From: Tautonia rosea
GTDB taxonomy: Bacteria; Planctomycetota; Planctomycetia; Isosphaerales; Isosphaeraceae
Length of the DNA stretch: 64,000 nucleotides
Reading direction: 5' to 3'
NCBI RefSeq assembly: GCF_012958305.1
Contig: NZ_JABBYO010000005.1
Location: 1-64,000, forward strand
Positions 57,094-64,000 of the stretch are shown one piece after another (within the stretch, counting starts at the first letter, position 1; every line of letters begins with the position of its first letter). A model generated the notes under the pieces. That model ran no database searches and was not told the DNA's origin. It saw only the letters and a program-made list of their open reading frames with translations. Made by a program: the position numbers and the translations under genes.

Positions 57094-58179
57094 ATGGCCG
57101 AGGCACCGCCGACGGTCGCCCTCCTGGCCGGCCACATCTCCCAGCGCGGAGAGGTTCGCCGGCTGGCTCAACTCGTCGATCGCCTCGCTCACCGAAGCAT
57201 CGCCGCGCTGGTGATCTGTGCGGGAGGTGCGGCCGACCTTCGAGAACTCGGCGTTCCCGTCCTCGAAGACCCCTGGCTCAATCGCTCCTGGCTCTCCCGG
57301 ATCGCCGTCCGACGACTCCTGGTCGACGATTCCGACCCCCGGCTCTCGCTCGTCCATGCCCTTCACGACGAGGTGACCGACGCCGCCGCTCTGCTCTCAA
57401 TCGCACGCACCCTGCCCCTTATCCGCACCATCGAAGACGACCCCCCCGCCGACGCCTCGCTCCGACTCCATCTTGCGTCTCTGGCCGCCGTGGTCGTTCC
57501 CGATGACGGCGTGCGTCAACGACTGGTCGAACGCTCCTTCCTCTCAGACCGCTTCTTTCAGGTGATCCCTCCGGGGATTGACCCTGCGATCGGTGCACGG
57601 TCCGAGAACGATCCGCTCGACTCCAGCCGGCTGCCGGTCATCGGTGCCATCGGCCGATTCGGCCCGGCCTCCGGATTCGAAACCTTTCTTGACGCCATCT
57701 TCCGGATCGTCGAAACCGGCCGCGACATCGAGTTCCTCATCGGCGGCCTCGGACCCGGAGAGCCCCGCCTCCGCCGCCGAGCCCATCGGCTCGAATTGAC
57801 CGATCGACTCACCTTCGCTCCACCCGCCGCCCTCGAATCCGCCTTCTGGCGAGTCATCTCGCTCTACGTCCACCCCGCAACCACCCCCACCAGTGCTCCT
57901 GCCCTCCGATCCGCCCTCGTTTCCGGTACCCCTTGCATCGCCTCCGACGTTCCCGGGCCCCACACCCTCCTCGACGACGATCGCGGACTCCTGGTCCCCC
58001 CTTCCGATCCCTCCCGACTCGCCGCCGCCATCCTCGAACTCCTTGATCAGCCTCTCCACGCCCGGTCACTCGCCAATCACGCCCGATCCTGGGCCATCCC
58101 TCGCTTCGACCCCGACCACGAAGCCGACGCCCTCGCTACCCTTTACCAATCCGTCACCTCCTCTCACCGTCGGCGATGA
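57094..58179 (+). CDS. GT4-type glycosyltransferase
   Basis: A 361-residue GT-B-fold protein. The C-terminal nucleotide-sugar half is recognisable: VIGAIGRFGPASGFETFLDA, EFLIGGLGPGEPRLRR, VISLYVHPATTPTSAPALRSALVSGTPCIASDVPGPHTLLDDD with the usual acceptor-side residues, although the typical E-x7-E pair is weakly preserved (S/A in place of the first Glu). It is divergent from the moxR gene. With the other glycosyltransferases downstream it suggests a role in surface polysaccharide synthesis. The ATG at 57094 follows GGAGAG by about 12 bases. Confidence 0.8.
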   Translation: MAEAPPTVALLAGHISQRGEVRRLAQLVDRLAHRSIAALVICAGGAADLRELGVPVLEDPWLNRSWLSRIAVRRLLVDDSDPRLSLVHALHDEVTDAAALLSIARTLPLIRTIEDDPPADASLRLHLASLAAVVVPDDGVRQRLVERSFLSDRFFQVIPPGIDPAIGARSENDPLDSSRLPVIGAIGRFGPASGFETFLDAIFRIVETGRDIEFLIGGLGPGEPRLRRRAHRLELTDRLTFAPPAALESAFWRVISLYVHPATTPTSAPALRSALVSGTPCIASDVPGPHTLLDDDRGLLVPPSDPSRLAAAILELLDQPLHARSLANHARSWAIPRFDPDHEADALATLYQSVTSSHRRR

Positions 58180-58538
58180 CCTCCATCCCCTCCGATCCCG
58201 TCAAAAAAATCGTCACGATCGCGTTTTTGTGTTAAATTCAACTCAGAATCCCCAGATTCGCTATTTTGAACTGCATCGGGGCTGATCGGCCTGTGGCGGG
58301 ACCGAGGAGGATTTCGTTTGCGCAACCGTTACGCCATTGCCTTCGGTCGCGGTCCTTGGCCTTTCGCCGATCGAGGCCATCGCGGTGTGACGCGGTCCGC
58401 CCTGACCTCGCAAAGCGTTGCGGGAATCGGCCCATCGGCGCTGTTCAGAGGGTGATCGGGTGCGATCGCTCCGGCTTCGGGAGGGCAGAGCGTTCCTGTT
58501 CCTTCCCTTGAATCGACATCTTCGTTGAGAGTGACCTG
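58180..58538. other. 359-base intergenic region with an AT-rich island
   Basis: After the glycosyltransferase stop, CAAAAAAA and TTTTTG lie close together at 58202-58232, a possible weak terminator. An AT-rich stretch follows (TGTTAAATTCAACTCAGAAT and GCTATTTTGAA) which could hold the promoter of the collagen-like gene, for example TTCAAC and CTATTT 18 bases apart. The rest is GC-rich and without coding character. Confidence 0.45.
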
Positions 58539-59657
58539 ATGACCAACCCGCGAGCGTTTCGTCCTGTTTCTCTCGAAGGCATGGAAGACCGTGTCCTTCT
58601 GAGTACCTTTGGTCGCCCTGCACTCGCAGAGGTCGCGTCGATTGAATCGGGTCGATCTTCCTTGGCGTCCCGGATCGCTTCTCGGCTTCCCGCCGCCTCG
58701 GAGGTCGAGAATGTCCCCACTTCAGCCACGGTTCTGGTCGATGGGCGGCTCCCCTGGAATGTTTCCGGCATCGCGCGATTGACGTTCACCGTTTATGCCT
58801 CCGAAACCGGAGGCGAGATTCTGTTTCAGGAAACGCAGCGCGTCGTGATCCGTCACGGAACCTTCCAGGTGCGGCTCGGTGCCGACACTCCGGGAGGCCT
58901 TCCCTCCTCGCTCGCCTCCGAGAACGACTCCCTGTACATGGCTGTCGCTCGCGTGTTCCGCCCCGACCGAGAACTCGGCCCCCGAACCCCGATCGCCGCG
59001 TCGGCCTTCACCCTCGAACCTGGCCCCCCTGGTCCCGAAGGCCCGGCAGGACCTCAGGGACCATCTGGCCCCGAAGGACCGCAAGGCCCGGTTGGTCCCG
59101 ATGGCCCCCAGGGCGAACAGGGGCCGGTCGGTCCCGAAGGCCCGCAGGGTGAGCAGGGCCCGGTCGGTCCGGAAGGTCCCCAGGGGAATCCTGGTCCGGT
59201 TGGTCCGGAGGGGCCTCAGGGAGTCCCCGGCCCGATGGGACCGAGTGGTGTGATTCAGTCCTACTACGTCTCGGGAGTCAGTCAAACCCCGACCTCAACC
59301 GTGGCGTTCCTCGGCCCTTCTCAGACCTTCGATGCGGAAGCCGGACAGTCCGTCTTCATCTCCGCTTCGGTCGAATTGGGAACGGGCCTCAGCCTCGGTG
59401 AAGGGGCCCTGACCCTCGGCATCGGTGTCATCGAGCCTGGCAACCTCACCGGAACCCCGACGTACATCACCCCCTTCAATGCCCTCTCCGAATCTCCCTT
59501 CTCACGGGATATCTACACCCTGAGTGCGATCTTCGCCATCACCACGAGCGGTGAGTACACCTTCGGAATGGCGGGAGCCTCCATCGCTCCCAACTGGCAA
59601 GGGGGATTCGCGGCCTCAACCACCATCCTGGTCTTTCAGCCCGGCCCGATGACATGA
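58539..59657 (+). CDS. Secreted collagen-like protein with planctomycete N-terminal motif
   Basis: A 372-residue protein with [11 protein letters not shown] at residues 12-22, the LExRxLLS-type signature found at the N-terminus of many planctomycete surface or secreted proteins, where classical signal peptide features are weak. A beta-rich domain (residues 60-150) follows, then 25 uninterrupted Gly-X-Y triplets (residues 162-237) rich in Pro, Glu and Gln, which predict a trimeric collagen helix. The C-terminal 130 residues are beta-rich and may form a trimerising globular head like C1q or BclA proteins. No terminal anchor is visible. Surface filament or matrix function is inferred. Confidence 0.88.
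   Translation: MTNPRAFRPVSLEGMEDRVLLSTFGRPALAEVASIESGRSSLASRIASRLPAASEVENVPTSATVLVDGRLPWNVSGIARLTFTVYASETGGEILFQETQRVVIRHGTFQVRLGADTPGGLPSSLASENDSLYMAVARVFRPDRELGPRTPIAASAFTLEPGPPGPEGPAGPQGPSGPEGPQGPVGPDGPQGEQGPVGPEGPQGEQGPVGPEGPQGNPGPVGPEGPQGVPGPMGPSGVIQSYYVSGVSQTPTSTVAFLGPSQTFDAEAGQSVFISASVELGTGLSLGEGALTLGIGVIEPGNLTGTPTYITPFNALSESPFSRDIYTLSAIFAITTSGEYTFGMAGASIAPNWQGGFAASTTILVFQPGPMT
59085..59228 (+). repeat. Four 36-bp tandem repeats encoding a collagen unit
   Basis: Four consecutive copies encode GPVGPxGPQGxx units (ending EQ, EQ, NP, VP). Such repeats vary in number by slippage. They lie inside the collagen-like gene. Confidence 0.8.
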
Positions 59658-59731
59658 GTTCCGAGGGGCGGCTCCCGAGCAATTCCGGGAGGCCGTCGCA
59701 TCGCACCACGCCATGAGCGTGTCGCGTGTCA

Positions 59732-59779
59732 GGAAATGGGGACTGGCTCCGAGTCCGCAAGGTCCTTGTCCCCATTTCC
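59732..59779 (+). repeat. Palindromic dispersed repeat, copy 1
   Basis: GGAAATGGGGAC (59732-59743) pairs perfectly with GTCCCCATTTCC (59768-59779). The loop contains the 13-base ACTGGCTCCGAGT (59742-59754) shared with copy 2. It lies just downstream of the GT2 gene. Confidence 0.7.
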
Positions 59780-59811
59780 GGCAGAAGGGATCTGATCGAA
59801 CCAAGATCACT

Positions 59812-60738
59812 CTAGCGATCCTGACCGAAGCTCTCTTCGCCGCAGGCTTCGGTCACCTTCCGCTCGTAGACTTTCGCCCAGCACAAGAAGTCGTAGACCG
59901 AAAGCAACCCGCAAAACACCAGCCCCGGCTTCCCGTCGAGAAACCCAAGCCGAAACACATAGGAATACACGAACCGGATCAGCGGCCTCATCGGCAGCCT
60001 GAGATACACTTTCTTCAAGAATCGCTTGAATCGCTTGCCCCGGCCGATCGTGCGGGAGATCGGCGCATTCAGAAATCGCTCGTATTGCTCAGCTTCCCAC
60101 GAGGCGTACCGGTTGTGCTTCTCGACCCAGGCGTCGATGGTCGGATAGGCGTAGTGATCCAGTTCGTGCGTCAGGCGTCCGACGCGTCCTTGTAGCTCGA
60201 CGTGTTCATGGGCTTCATTATCTCCTGTCCGGGCTCCTGGCGTGACGGGCATCCGTTCGTAACGCCCCAGACGATGCTTGAAGAAGCGCAGGTTCCAGCA
60301 CTCGGCATAGCCGCAGTGGCGAATGCGACGGCCGAGGAAGTAGTACTTCATATTCAGCTCATAACCATCCGCCTCATCATCGGTGATCCGCTGACCAATC
60401 TCCTCGGCCAGTTCGGGAGGGACAACTTCGTCGGCATCGACGATCAAGACCCAATCGTTGCGGAAGGGCAGACAGTCGAGCGACCAGTTTTTCTTCTTCG
60501 GATAGACCCCGTTGAACTGGAACTGCACGACCGTTGCGCCGTGTTCCTCGGCCACAAACGCGGTCGCGTCGTCGCTCTGACTATCCACAACGAACACCTC
60601 GTCCGCCCAGGCCAGGGCAGGCAGGCATCGCCGTAGGTTCTCCGCCTCGTTTTTCACCGGCACAATCACGCTCACCGGCACTCGGGCCGTCTGCGCTTCG
60701 TGACGAGGCTTGGTCACGGTCTCGACGATGCTCGTCAT
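59812..60738 (-). CDS. Family 2 glycosyltransferase (WaaE/KdtX-like)
   Basis: A 308-residue GT-A fold protein. It begins VSVIVPVKNEAENLRRCL, has VFVVDSQSDD, the metal-binding VLIVDADE and a downstream GYELNMKYYFLGRRIRHCGY typical of the WaaE/KdtX-like branch that adds sugars to lipopolysaccharide core. A C-terminal amphipathic region (RFLKKVYLRLPMRPL) suggests membrane association. AAGGAT precedes the ATG. It is flanked by two related palindromic repeats and lies among other glycosyltransferase genes. Confidence 0.92.
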   Translation of the reverse strand: MTSIVETVTKPRHEAQTARVPVSVIVPVKNEAENLRRCLPALAWADEVFVVDSQSDDATAFVAEEHGATVVQFQFNGVYPKKKNWSLDCLPFRNDWVLIVDADEVVPPELAEEIGQRITDDEADGYELNMKYYFLGRRIRHCGYAECWNLRFFKHRLGRYERMPVTPGARTGDNEAHEHVELQGRVGRLTHELDHYAYPTIDAWVEKHNRYASWEAEQYERFLNAPISRTIGRGKRFKRFLKKVYLRLPMRPLIRFVYSYVFRLGFLDGKPGLVFCGLLSVYDFLCWAKVYERKVTEACGEESFGQDR

Positions 60739-60811
60739 GGCTGATCCTTTCCGCTTAGGCTCCGATGCTCATTCGATCCTGAGAACGTTTTTCGATTGCT
60801 TCGAAGGGGCA

Positions 60812-60862
60812 GGGACATGGGAACTGGCTCCGAGTTTTCGAGGTACCTATCCTCCATTTCCC
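60812..60862 (+). repeat. Palindromic dispersed repeat, copy 2
   Basis: GGGACATGG (60812-60820) pairs with CCATTTCCC (60854-60862) with one mismatch. The interior ACTGGCTCCGAGT (60823-60835) is identical to copy 1 in the same orientation. It lies between two glycosyltransferase genes. Confidence 0.6.
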
Positions 60863-60898
60863 GGCGATCCGCTCCGCTCAATCGAAGAGCGTCCTTGC

Positions 60899-62107
60899 TC
60901 AGTCGGCCGCCTCGACTGCCTCGGGCCGCTGGCCTCCTCCTCCGGCAAGCCATCGGTACACCTCGGCCAACCGTTCCGCCTGCCGGTCCCAGGTGTATTG
61001 CGATTCGACCAGAGCCCGTCCTCGATGGCCCAGCGCGGCTCGTTCCTCCTCCGAACGATCCAGGATCGACCGCAGCCCCTCCGTCACGCCTTTTCCAGTC
61101 GGTTCCACCACAATCCCGCCTCCGGCCCGGTCCAGTTCCGGGAAGTGACAGGCAGTGGTCACCACCACCGGCAATCGCGCGGCAAGTGCCTCCAGGATGG
61201 CCATGCTGAAGCCTTCGCTATAGCTCGGAAGCACAAACGCATTGGCTGCCCCCCAGACCTTCCTCGCGGCGCTTCCGGAGACGTGTCCCAGTTGGGTCAC
61301 CCGATCCGCCAGACCCAATCCCTCCATCTGGATCTGGAACGGCGACAACGCCCCGTCGTCGTGTCCAGCGAGCAGAATCTGCACCTCCGGCCGATCCTTC
61401 GCCAGGGTCCCCATTGCCTCGGCCAGCAGATCGAGCCCCTTCTTGACGTGCAATCGACCGTAGAACAGGAGCAGGAACTTCCCGACCAGCTCCGGATGTT
61501 CCGCCTCCAACGCTGACCGATCCGGCAGGTTCTCGAACGGTCCCAGGTCCACCCCATTCGGCACGAAGCAAACAGTTGCCTTCGGGGCCAGTGCCCTCAG
61601 GTGCCCGATTTCAGGACGTGAGAGCGCGTGCAAGCACGAGGCCCGCCGCAGATTCTTCCCCTCCACCAGGGCCGTATAGACTCGCTTCTTGATCGCCTTG
61701 TGCTTCAAGGCCCACGGCTCAGCCATGCCATGTGCGGCGATCAGGTACGGCACCCCGAACCGTCTCGCCACGGCCGATCCTCGGCGGGTCTGAAATTGCC
61801 AGAGGCCATGCATGTGCACGATCGCTGCCTGTCGGATCGCTTCATCGAAATCCGCCTCCGGACCATGCAGTGTCAGGCCGACCGGCAGATCGAGTGCCTC
61901 GCGTCGTGAGGGGGTCGGCGTGACGATCTCAACCCGCTCCTCCCCTCGACCGGCCAGCGCTCCGGTCATTCCCAGAATGCTCGGCACCATGCCTCCGTCT
62001 CGCCTCGGATCAAGGCCATTGCACAGATGCAGCCAGCCTGTCCGGGTCGACCGCGATGCCTCGGTCGATGCTTCCAGTCCTGTTGCAGTGATTGCTTGTG
62101 CCGGCAT
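60899..62107 (-). CDS. GT4 family glycosyltransferase
   Basis: About 402 residues, GT-B fold. The N-terminal domain has LHLCNGLDPRRDGGMV and VHMHGLWQFQTRRGS and an HG in IAAHGMAEPWAL; the C-terminal domain has VPNGVD, LLLFYGRLHVKKGLDLLAEAM, LAGHDDG and VLPSYSEGFSMAILEALAARLPVVVTTAC with the E-x7-E signature. It transfers a nucleotide-activated sugar to a growing glycan in the cytoplasm. The ATG at 62107 has GAGGA upstream; an ATG at 62131 does not. Confidence 0.94.
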   Translation of the reverse strand: MPAQAITATGLEASTEASRSTRTGWLHLCNGLDPRRDGGMVPSILGMTGALAGRGEERVEIVTPTPSRREALDLPVGLTLHGPEADFDEAIRQAAIVHMHGLWQFQTRRGSAVARRFGVPYLIAAHGMAEPWALKHKAIKKRVYTALVEGKNLRRASCLHALSRPEIGHLRALAPKATVCFVPNGVDLGPFENLPDRSALEAEHPELVGKFLLLFYGRLHVKKGLDLLAEAMGTLAKDRPEVQILLAGHDDGALSPFQIQMEGLGLADRVTQLGHVSGSAARKVWGAANAFVLPSYSEGFSMAILEALAARLPVVVTTACHFPELDRAGGGIVVEPTGKGVTEGLRSILDRSEEERAALGHRGRALVESQYTWDRQAERLAEVYRWLAGGGGQRPEAVEAAD

Positions 62108-62164
62108 GGCGATTCCTCGATGTCCATTCATTTGAAATTCAAACGTATCGCGAACCGTTTTTGG

Positions 62165-63349
62165 TTATGAGGCTCGCCGCAATCCTGGCCTGCTCCGGAC
62201 CGCGACAGCCCGATCAAGCGCCTCCAACAATCCTGTTCCAAAGCGTTCCGGACCCCATTGCCCCACAATCTCGGCGGCGCGTTGGCCCATCGACTCACGT
62301 TCTTCAGGAGATCGGCTTGCCATCCACGCGAGGGCATCGGCGATCGCCTCAACCTGCGTCGGATCAAACTGCAAGCCGGTCGTACCCGCCGGTTCGGGAA
62401 CGAGTGTTCCGGCCGCCCCGACCCGATCACTCACCAGCAACGGCAATCCACACGCTGCCGCCTCGTTGACGACCAGGCCCCACGGTTCCGAAACACTCGC
62501 CAGCACGAAGCACGAGGCAAAGGCATACCACGGGGCCAGTTCCTCCTCTTGCAAGAAACCTGGTCGGTGGATCCCCTGCCCCCCTCCGCTCCGGGTAATG
62601 ACTCGCTGGACCGTAAGTTCTTGCGGTCCCCCGCCGCACAGCACCAGATCCCATGCGTTTGCTCGACCTACGCGTTGGCGATACACACCATACGCCTCAA
62701 TCAGGGCTGGAAGGTTTTTCTCCTCAGCGAACCGGCAGACACTCAGGAAGTACGGCCGCTCCGGTACGCCGTTCCTTCCCTCGGCAGACCTTCGCGTTCC
62801 TTCGGCCCGATTGGCAAATGCGGCATTATCCACCGCGTTGTATCCCATGGCGATCCGATCGCGCGGAATGCCCAACGTTTCCAGATACGACCGGTGACTT
62901 GCCCCCCCCACCAGGGCCGCATCGAAGACTCGCAATCGCCTTCGCTTGATCGCTTCCTTCCACCACTGGCGAGGACGATCAATCTCCTGACTTTCCGACA
63001 TCAAGATCGATGGCCGTCCCATCCGTCGCGCCCACCGGGCCGCTGCCATGACTTCGGGCCGAACGTACCCACTCACCGCGACGGCGTCGGGATGATGGCG
63101 ATCGAGTGCTTCCTCCATTGCCAGCGCGCAATCCTGATCGGTGAGGTCTTCCAGCACCTTTCCTGGAAACAGCACCATCCGATCAAACAGTTCGTCACGA
63201 TGTTCCGCTTGCCACGGATAGCGACGCTCGATTCCTGCCGTTTCGATGGCGATAAGCCGTCCCCCTCGCGTCGCCAGTTGCGCCGCCGCGGCTCGCAAAC
63301 GGGCCAGATGGTACGGGCCAAGGTTGGTGAAACTGATCGCGAGTTTCAT
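62165..63349 (-). CDS. GT4 family glycosyltransferase
   Basis: About 394 residues. It shows SFTNLGPYHLARLRAAA at the N-terminus, LMSESQEIDRPRQWWKE, GYNAVDNAAF, and a C-terminal nucleotide-binding half with LSVCRFAEEKNLPALIEAY, VLCGGGPQ and VLASVSEPWGLVVNEAAACGLPLLVSDRVGAAG. The first-domain pattern resembles the Wzy-dependent heteropolysaccharide group. ATG 63349 has AGGAG 10 bases upstream. It is 57 bases from the next glycosyltransferase in the same direction. Confidence 0.93.
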   Translation of the reverse strand: MKLAISFTNLGPYHLARLRAAAAQLATRGGRLIAIETAGIERRYPWQAEHRDELFDRMVLFPGKVLEDLTDQDCALAMEEALDRHHPDAVAVSGYVRPEVMAAARWARRMGRPSILMSESQEIDRPRQWWKEAIKRRRLRVFDAALVGGASHRSYLETLGIPRDRIAMGYNAVDNAAFANRAEGTRRSAEGRNGVPERPYFLSVCRFAEEKNLPALIEAYGVYRQRVGRANAWDLVLCGGGPQELTVQRVITRSGGGQGIHRPGFLQEEELAPWYAFASCFVLASVSEPWGLVVNEAAACGLPLLVSDRVGAAGTLVPEPAGTTGLQFDPTQVEAIADALAWMASRSPEERESMGQRAAEIVGQWGPERFGTGLLEALDRAVAVRSRPGLRRAS

Positions 63350-63434
63350 GGCAAGCACACTCCTTTGTGAGGCTTGATCCTGTTCGGGTGAGTCCGTGCT
63401 GCCCTTGATCTCAGGGTTCTGGAACCTGACACCA

Positions 63435-64000
63435 TCACCGTGTGGCTTCCGTCACCCGATGCACCACCCAGAGCATCACCATCGGCGCGAAAATGGTGTG
63501 GCCGTACAGGTAATAGAACCAGATCGCCGGATCATCGTTCACCGTCATGAGCCAGGCATTGAAATAGGTCAGGGCCCACCATGCCTGAGCCCAGGGAGTA
63601 TCGGCATGATAGCGGAAGTAGTCATACCCGCTTCGGATCACAAGCGCCACCACCGCCAGCACGATCAAGGTGCCGATCGCCCCACCGTTGAGCTGAGTGG
63701 CTCCGAGAATTCCGATGGCCGGTCCTGTAAACTTTTCATCACGTTTAAATTCGGAGCCCGCCATCCACGCCGCTTTCCACTGGTCGCGTCCGAACAGCGG
63801 TTTCTCGGGCCAGAGCGGACGGGGAATCCACGTTGAGAAGAGCCGAAGATAATTCGCACCGTAGTCGTAGTCCGACTTGTGCGGTACGGTGTCCATCATC
63901 AACAGGAAACCACCGTACTCCTTCGTTTCGTGGCTCATCGCATACCGCAGTGGCATCCCCTGAGTGTTGGTCGACTCCTTGAGGTTCAGACTGACAAGAA
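63435..64000 (-). CDS. Wzy-like polysaccharide polymerase / O-antigen-type membrane protein (partial)
   Basis: The right edge cuts the 5' part; the frame is open to base 64000. The visible C-terminal 180 residues hold YGGFLLMMDTVPHKSDYDYG, a region RLFSTWIPRPLWPEKP, then hydrophobic helices (IGTLIVLAVVALVIRSGYDYF, ALTYFNAWLMTVNDDP, WFYYLYGHTIFAPMVMLWVV). The pattern is that of O-antigen/oligosaccharide repeat-unit polymerases. With the neighbouring glycosyltransferases it points to a polysaccharide assembly cluster continuing outside the window. Confidence 0.75.
   Translation of the reverse strand, partial: LVSLNLKESTNTQGMPLRYAMSHETKEYGGFLLMMDTVPHKSDYDYGANYLRLFSTWIPRPLWPEKPLFGRDQWKAAWMAGSEFKRDEKFTGPAIGILGATQLNGGAIGTLIVLAVVALVIRSGYDYFRYHADTPWAQAWWALTYFNAWLMTVNDDPAIWFYYLYGHTIFAPMVMLWVVHRVTEATR

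Overview
The window reads as chromosome of a high-GC planctomycete, probably from the Isosphaera/Gemmata side of Planctomycetota. Clade-marking families are spread along it: a PVC-type membrane-bound dehydrogenase with a C-terminal CxxCH heme domain, an FG-GAP/ASPIC lipoprotein next to a multiheme cytochrome, two MoxR/DUF58/vWA modules, a YfhO-family membrane protein, a B12-type radical SAM protein of the TIGR03960 kind, a fused AroD-AroE, and a secreted collagen-like protein with the planctomycete N-terminal motif ending in DRVLLS. I saw no rRNA, tRNA, CRISPR array, insertion sequence or phage gene. The placement rests on gene content, since no marker RNA is present.

Layout. 0-5.8 kb: a membrane-anchored WD40 protein, then divergent mutL and aroDE. 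5.8-13.2 kb (minus): two large polytopic membrane proteins, a small unknown, a Uma2-type nuclease-fold protein and the radical SAM protein. 13.7-21.5 kb: DUF2254 protein, a small lipoprotein translationally coupled to pdxA, an unknown membrane protein, a PfkB-fold protein with an altered active-site motif, an RNase Z-like hydrolase, a Rieske protein and an NHL beta-propeller lipoprotein. 21.5-29.4 kb (plus): a five-gene vWA/MoxR/DUF58 operon. 29.4-34.6 kb: metallophosphoesterase, PAS-GAF-receiver protein, isochorismatase-like hydrolase, class V aminotransferase. 34.7-45.7 kb: an electron-transfer region with the ASPIC lipoprotein overlapping a pentaheme cytochrome-TPR protein, an ABC-2 permease and a CxxCH dehydrogenase. 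45.8-52 kb: a secreted thioredoxin-like gene with an in-frame UGA, a tail-specific protease, two small secreted proteins and a YchF-like GTPase. 52-57 kb (minus): moxR-DUF58-transglutaminase operon. 57-64 kb: four glycosyltransferases, the collagen-like surface protein and a Wzy-like membrane protein cut by the right edge, together an envelope polysaccharide region.

The most notable observation is at 45796-47067. A continuous reading frame for a secreted thioredoxin-fold protein contains one UGA directly after a Gly-Cys-Thr at the expected redox-active site. Sequence on both sides is clearly coding in the same frame, and a 38-nt hairpin-capable stretch starts at the UGA. It is either an unannotated selenoprotein with a Cys-Thr-Sec site or a gene with one nonsense change. 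Other points: a pair of related palindromic repeats flanking the GT2 gene, a three-half-site operator-like element upstream of prc, several strong hairpins between genes, and the replaced catalytic motif of the PfkB-like protein.
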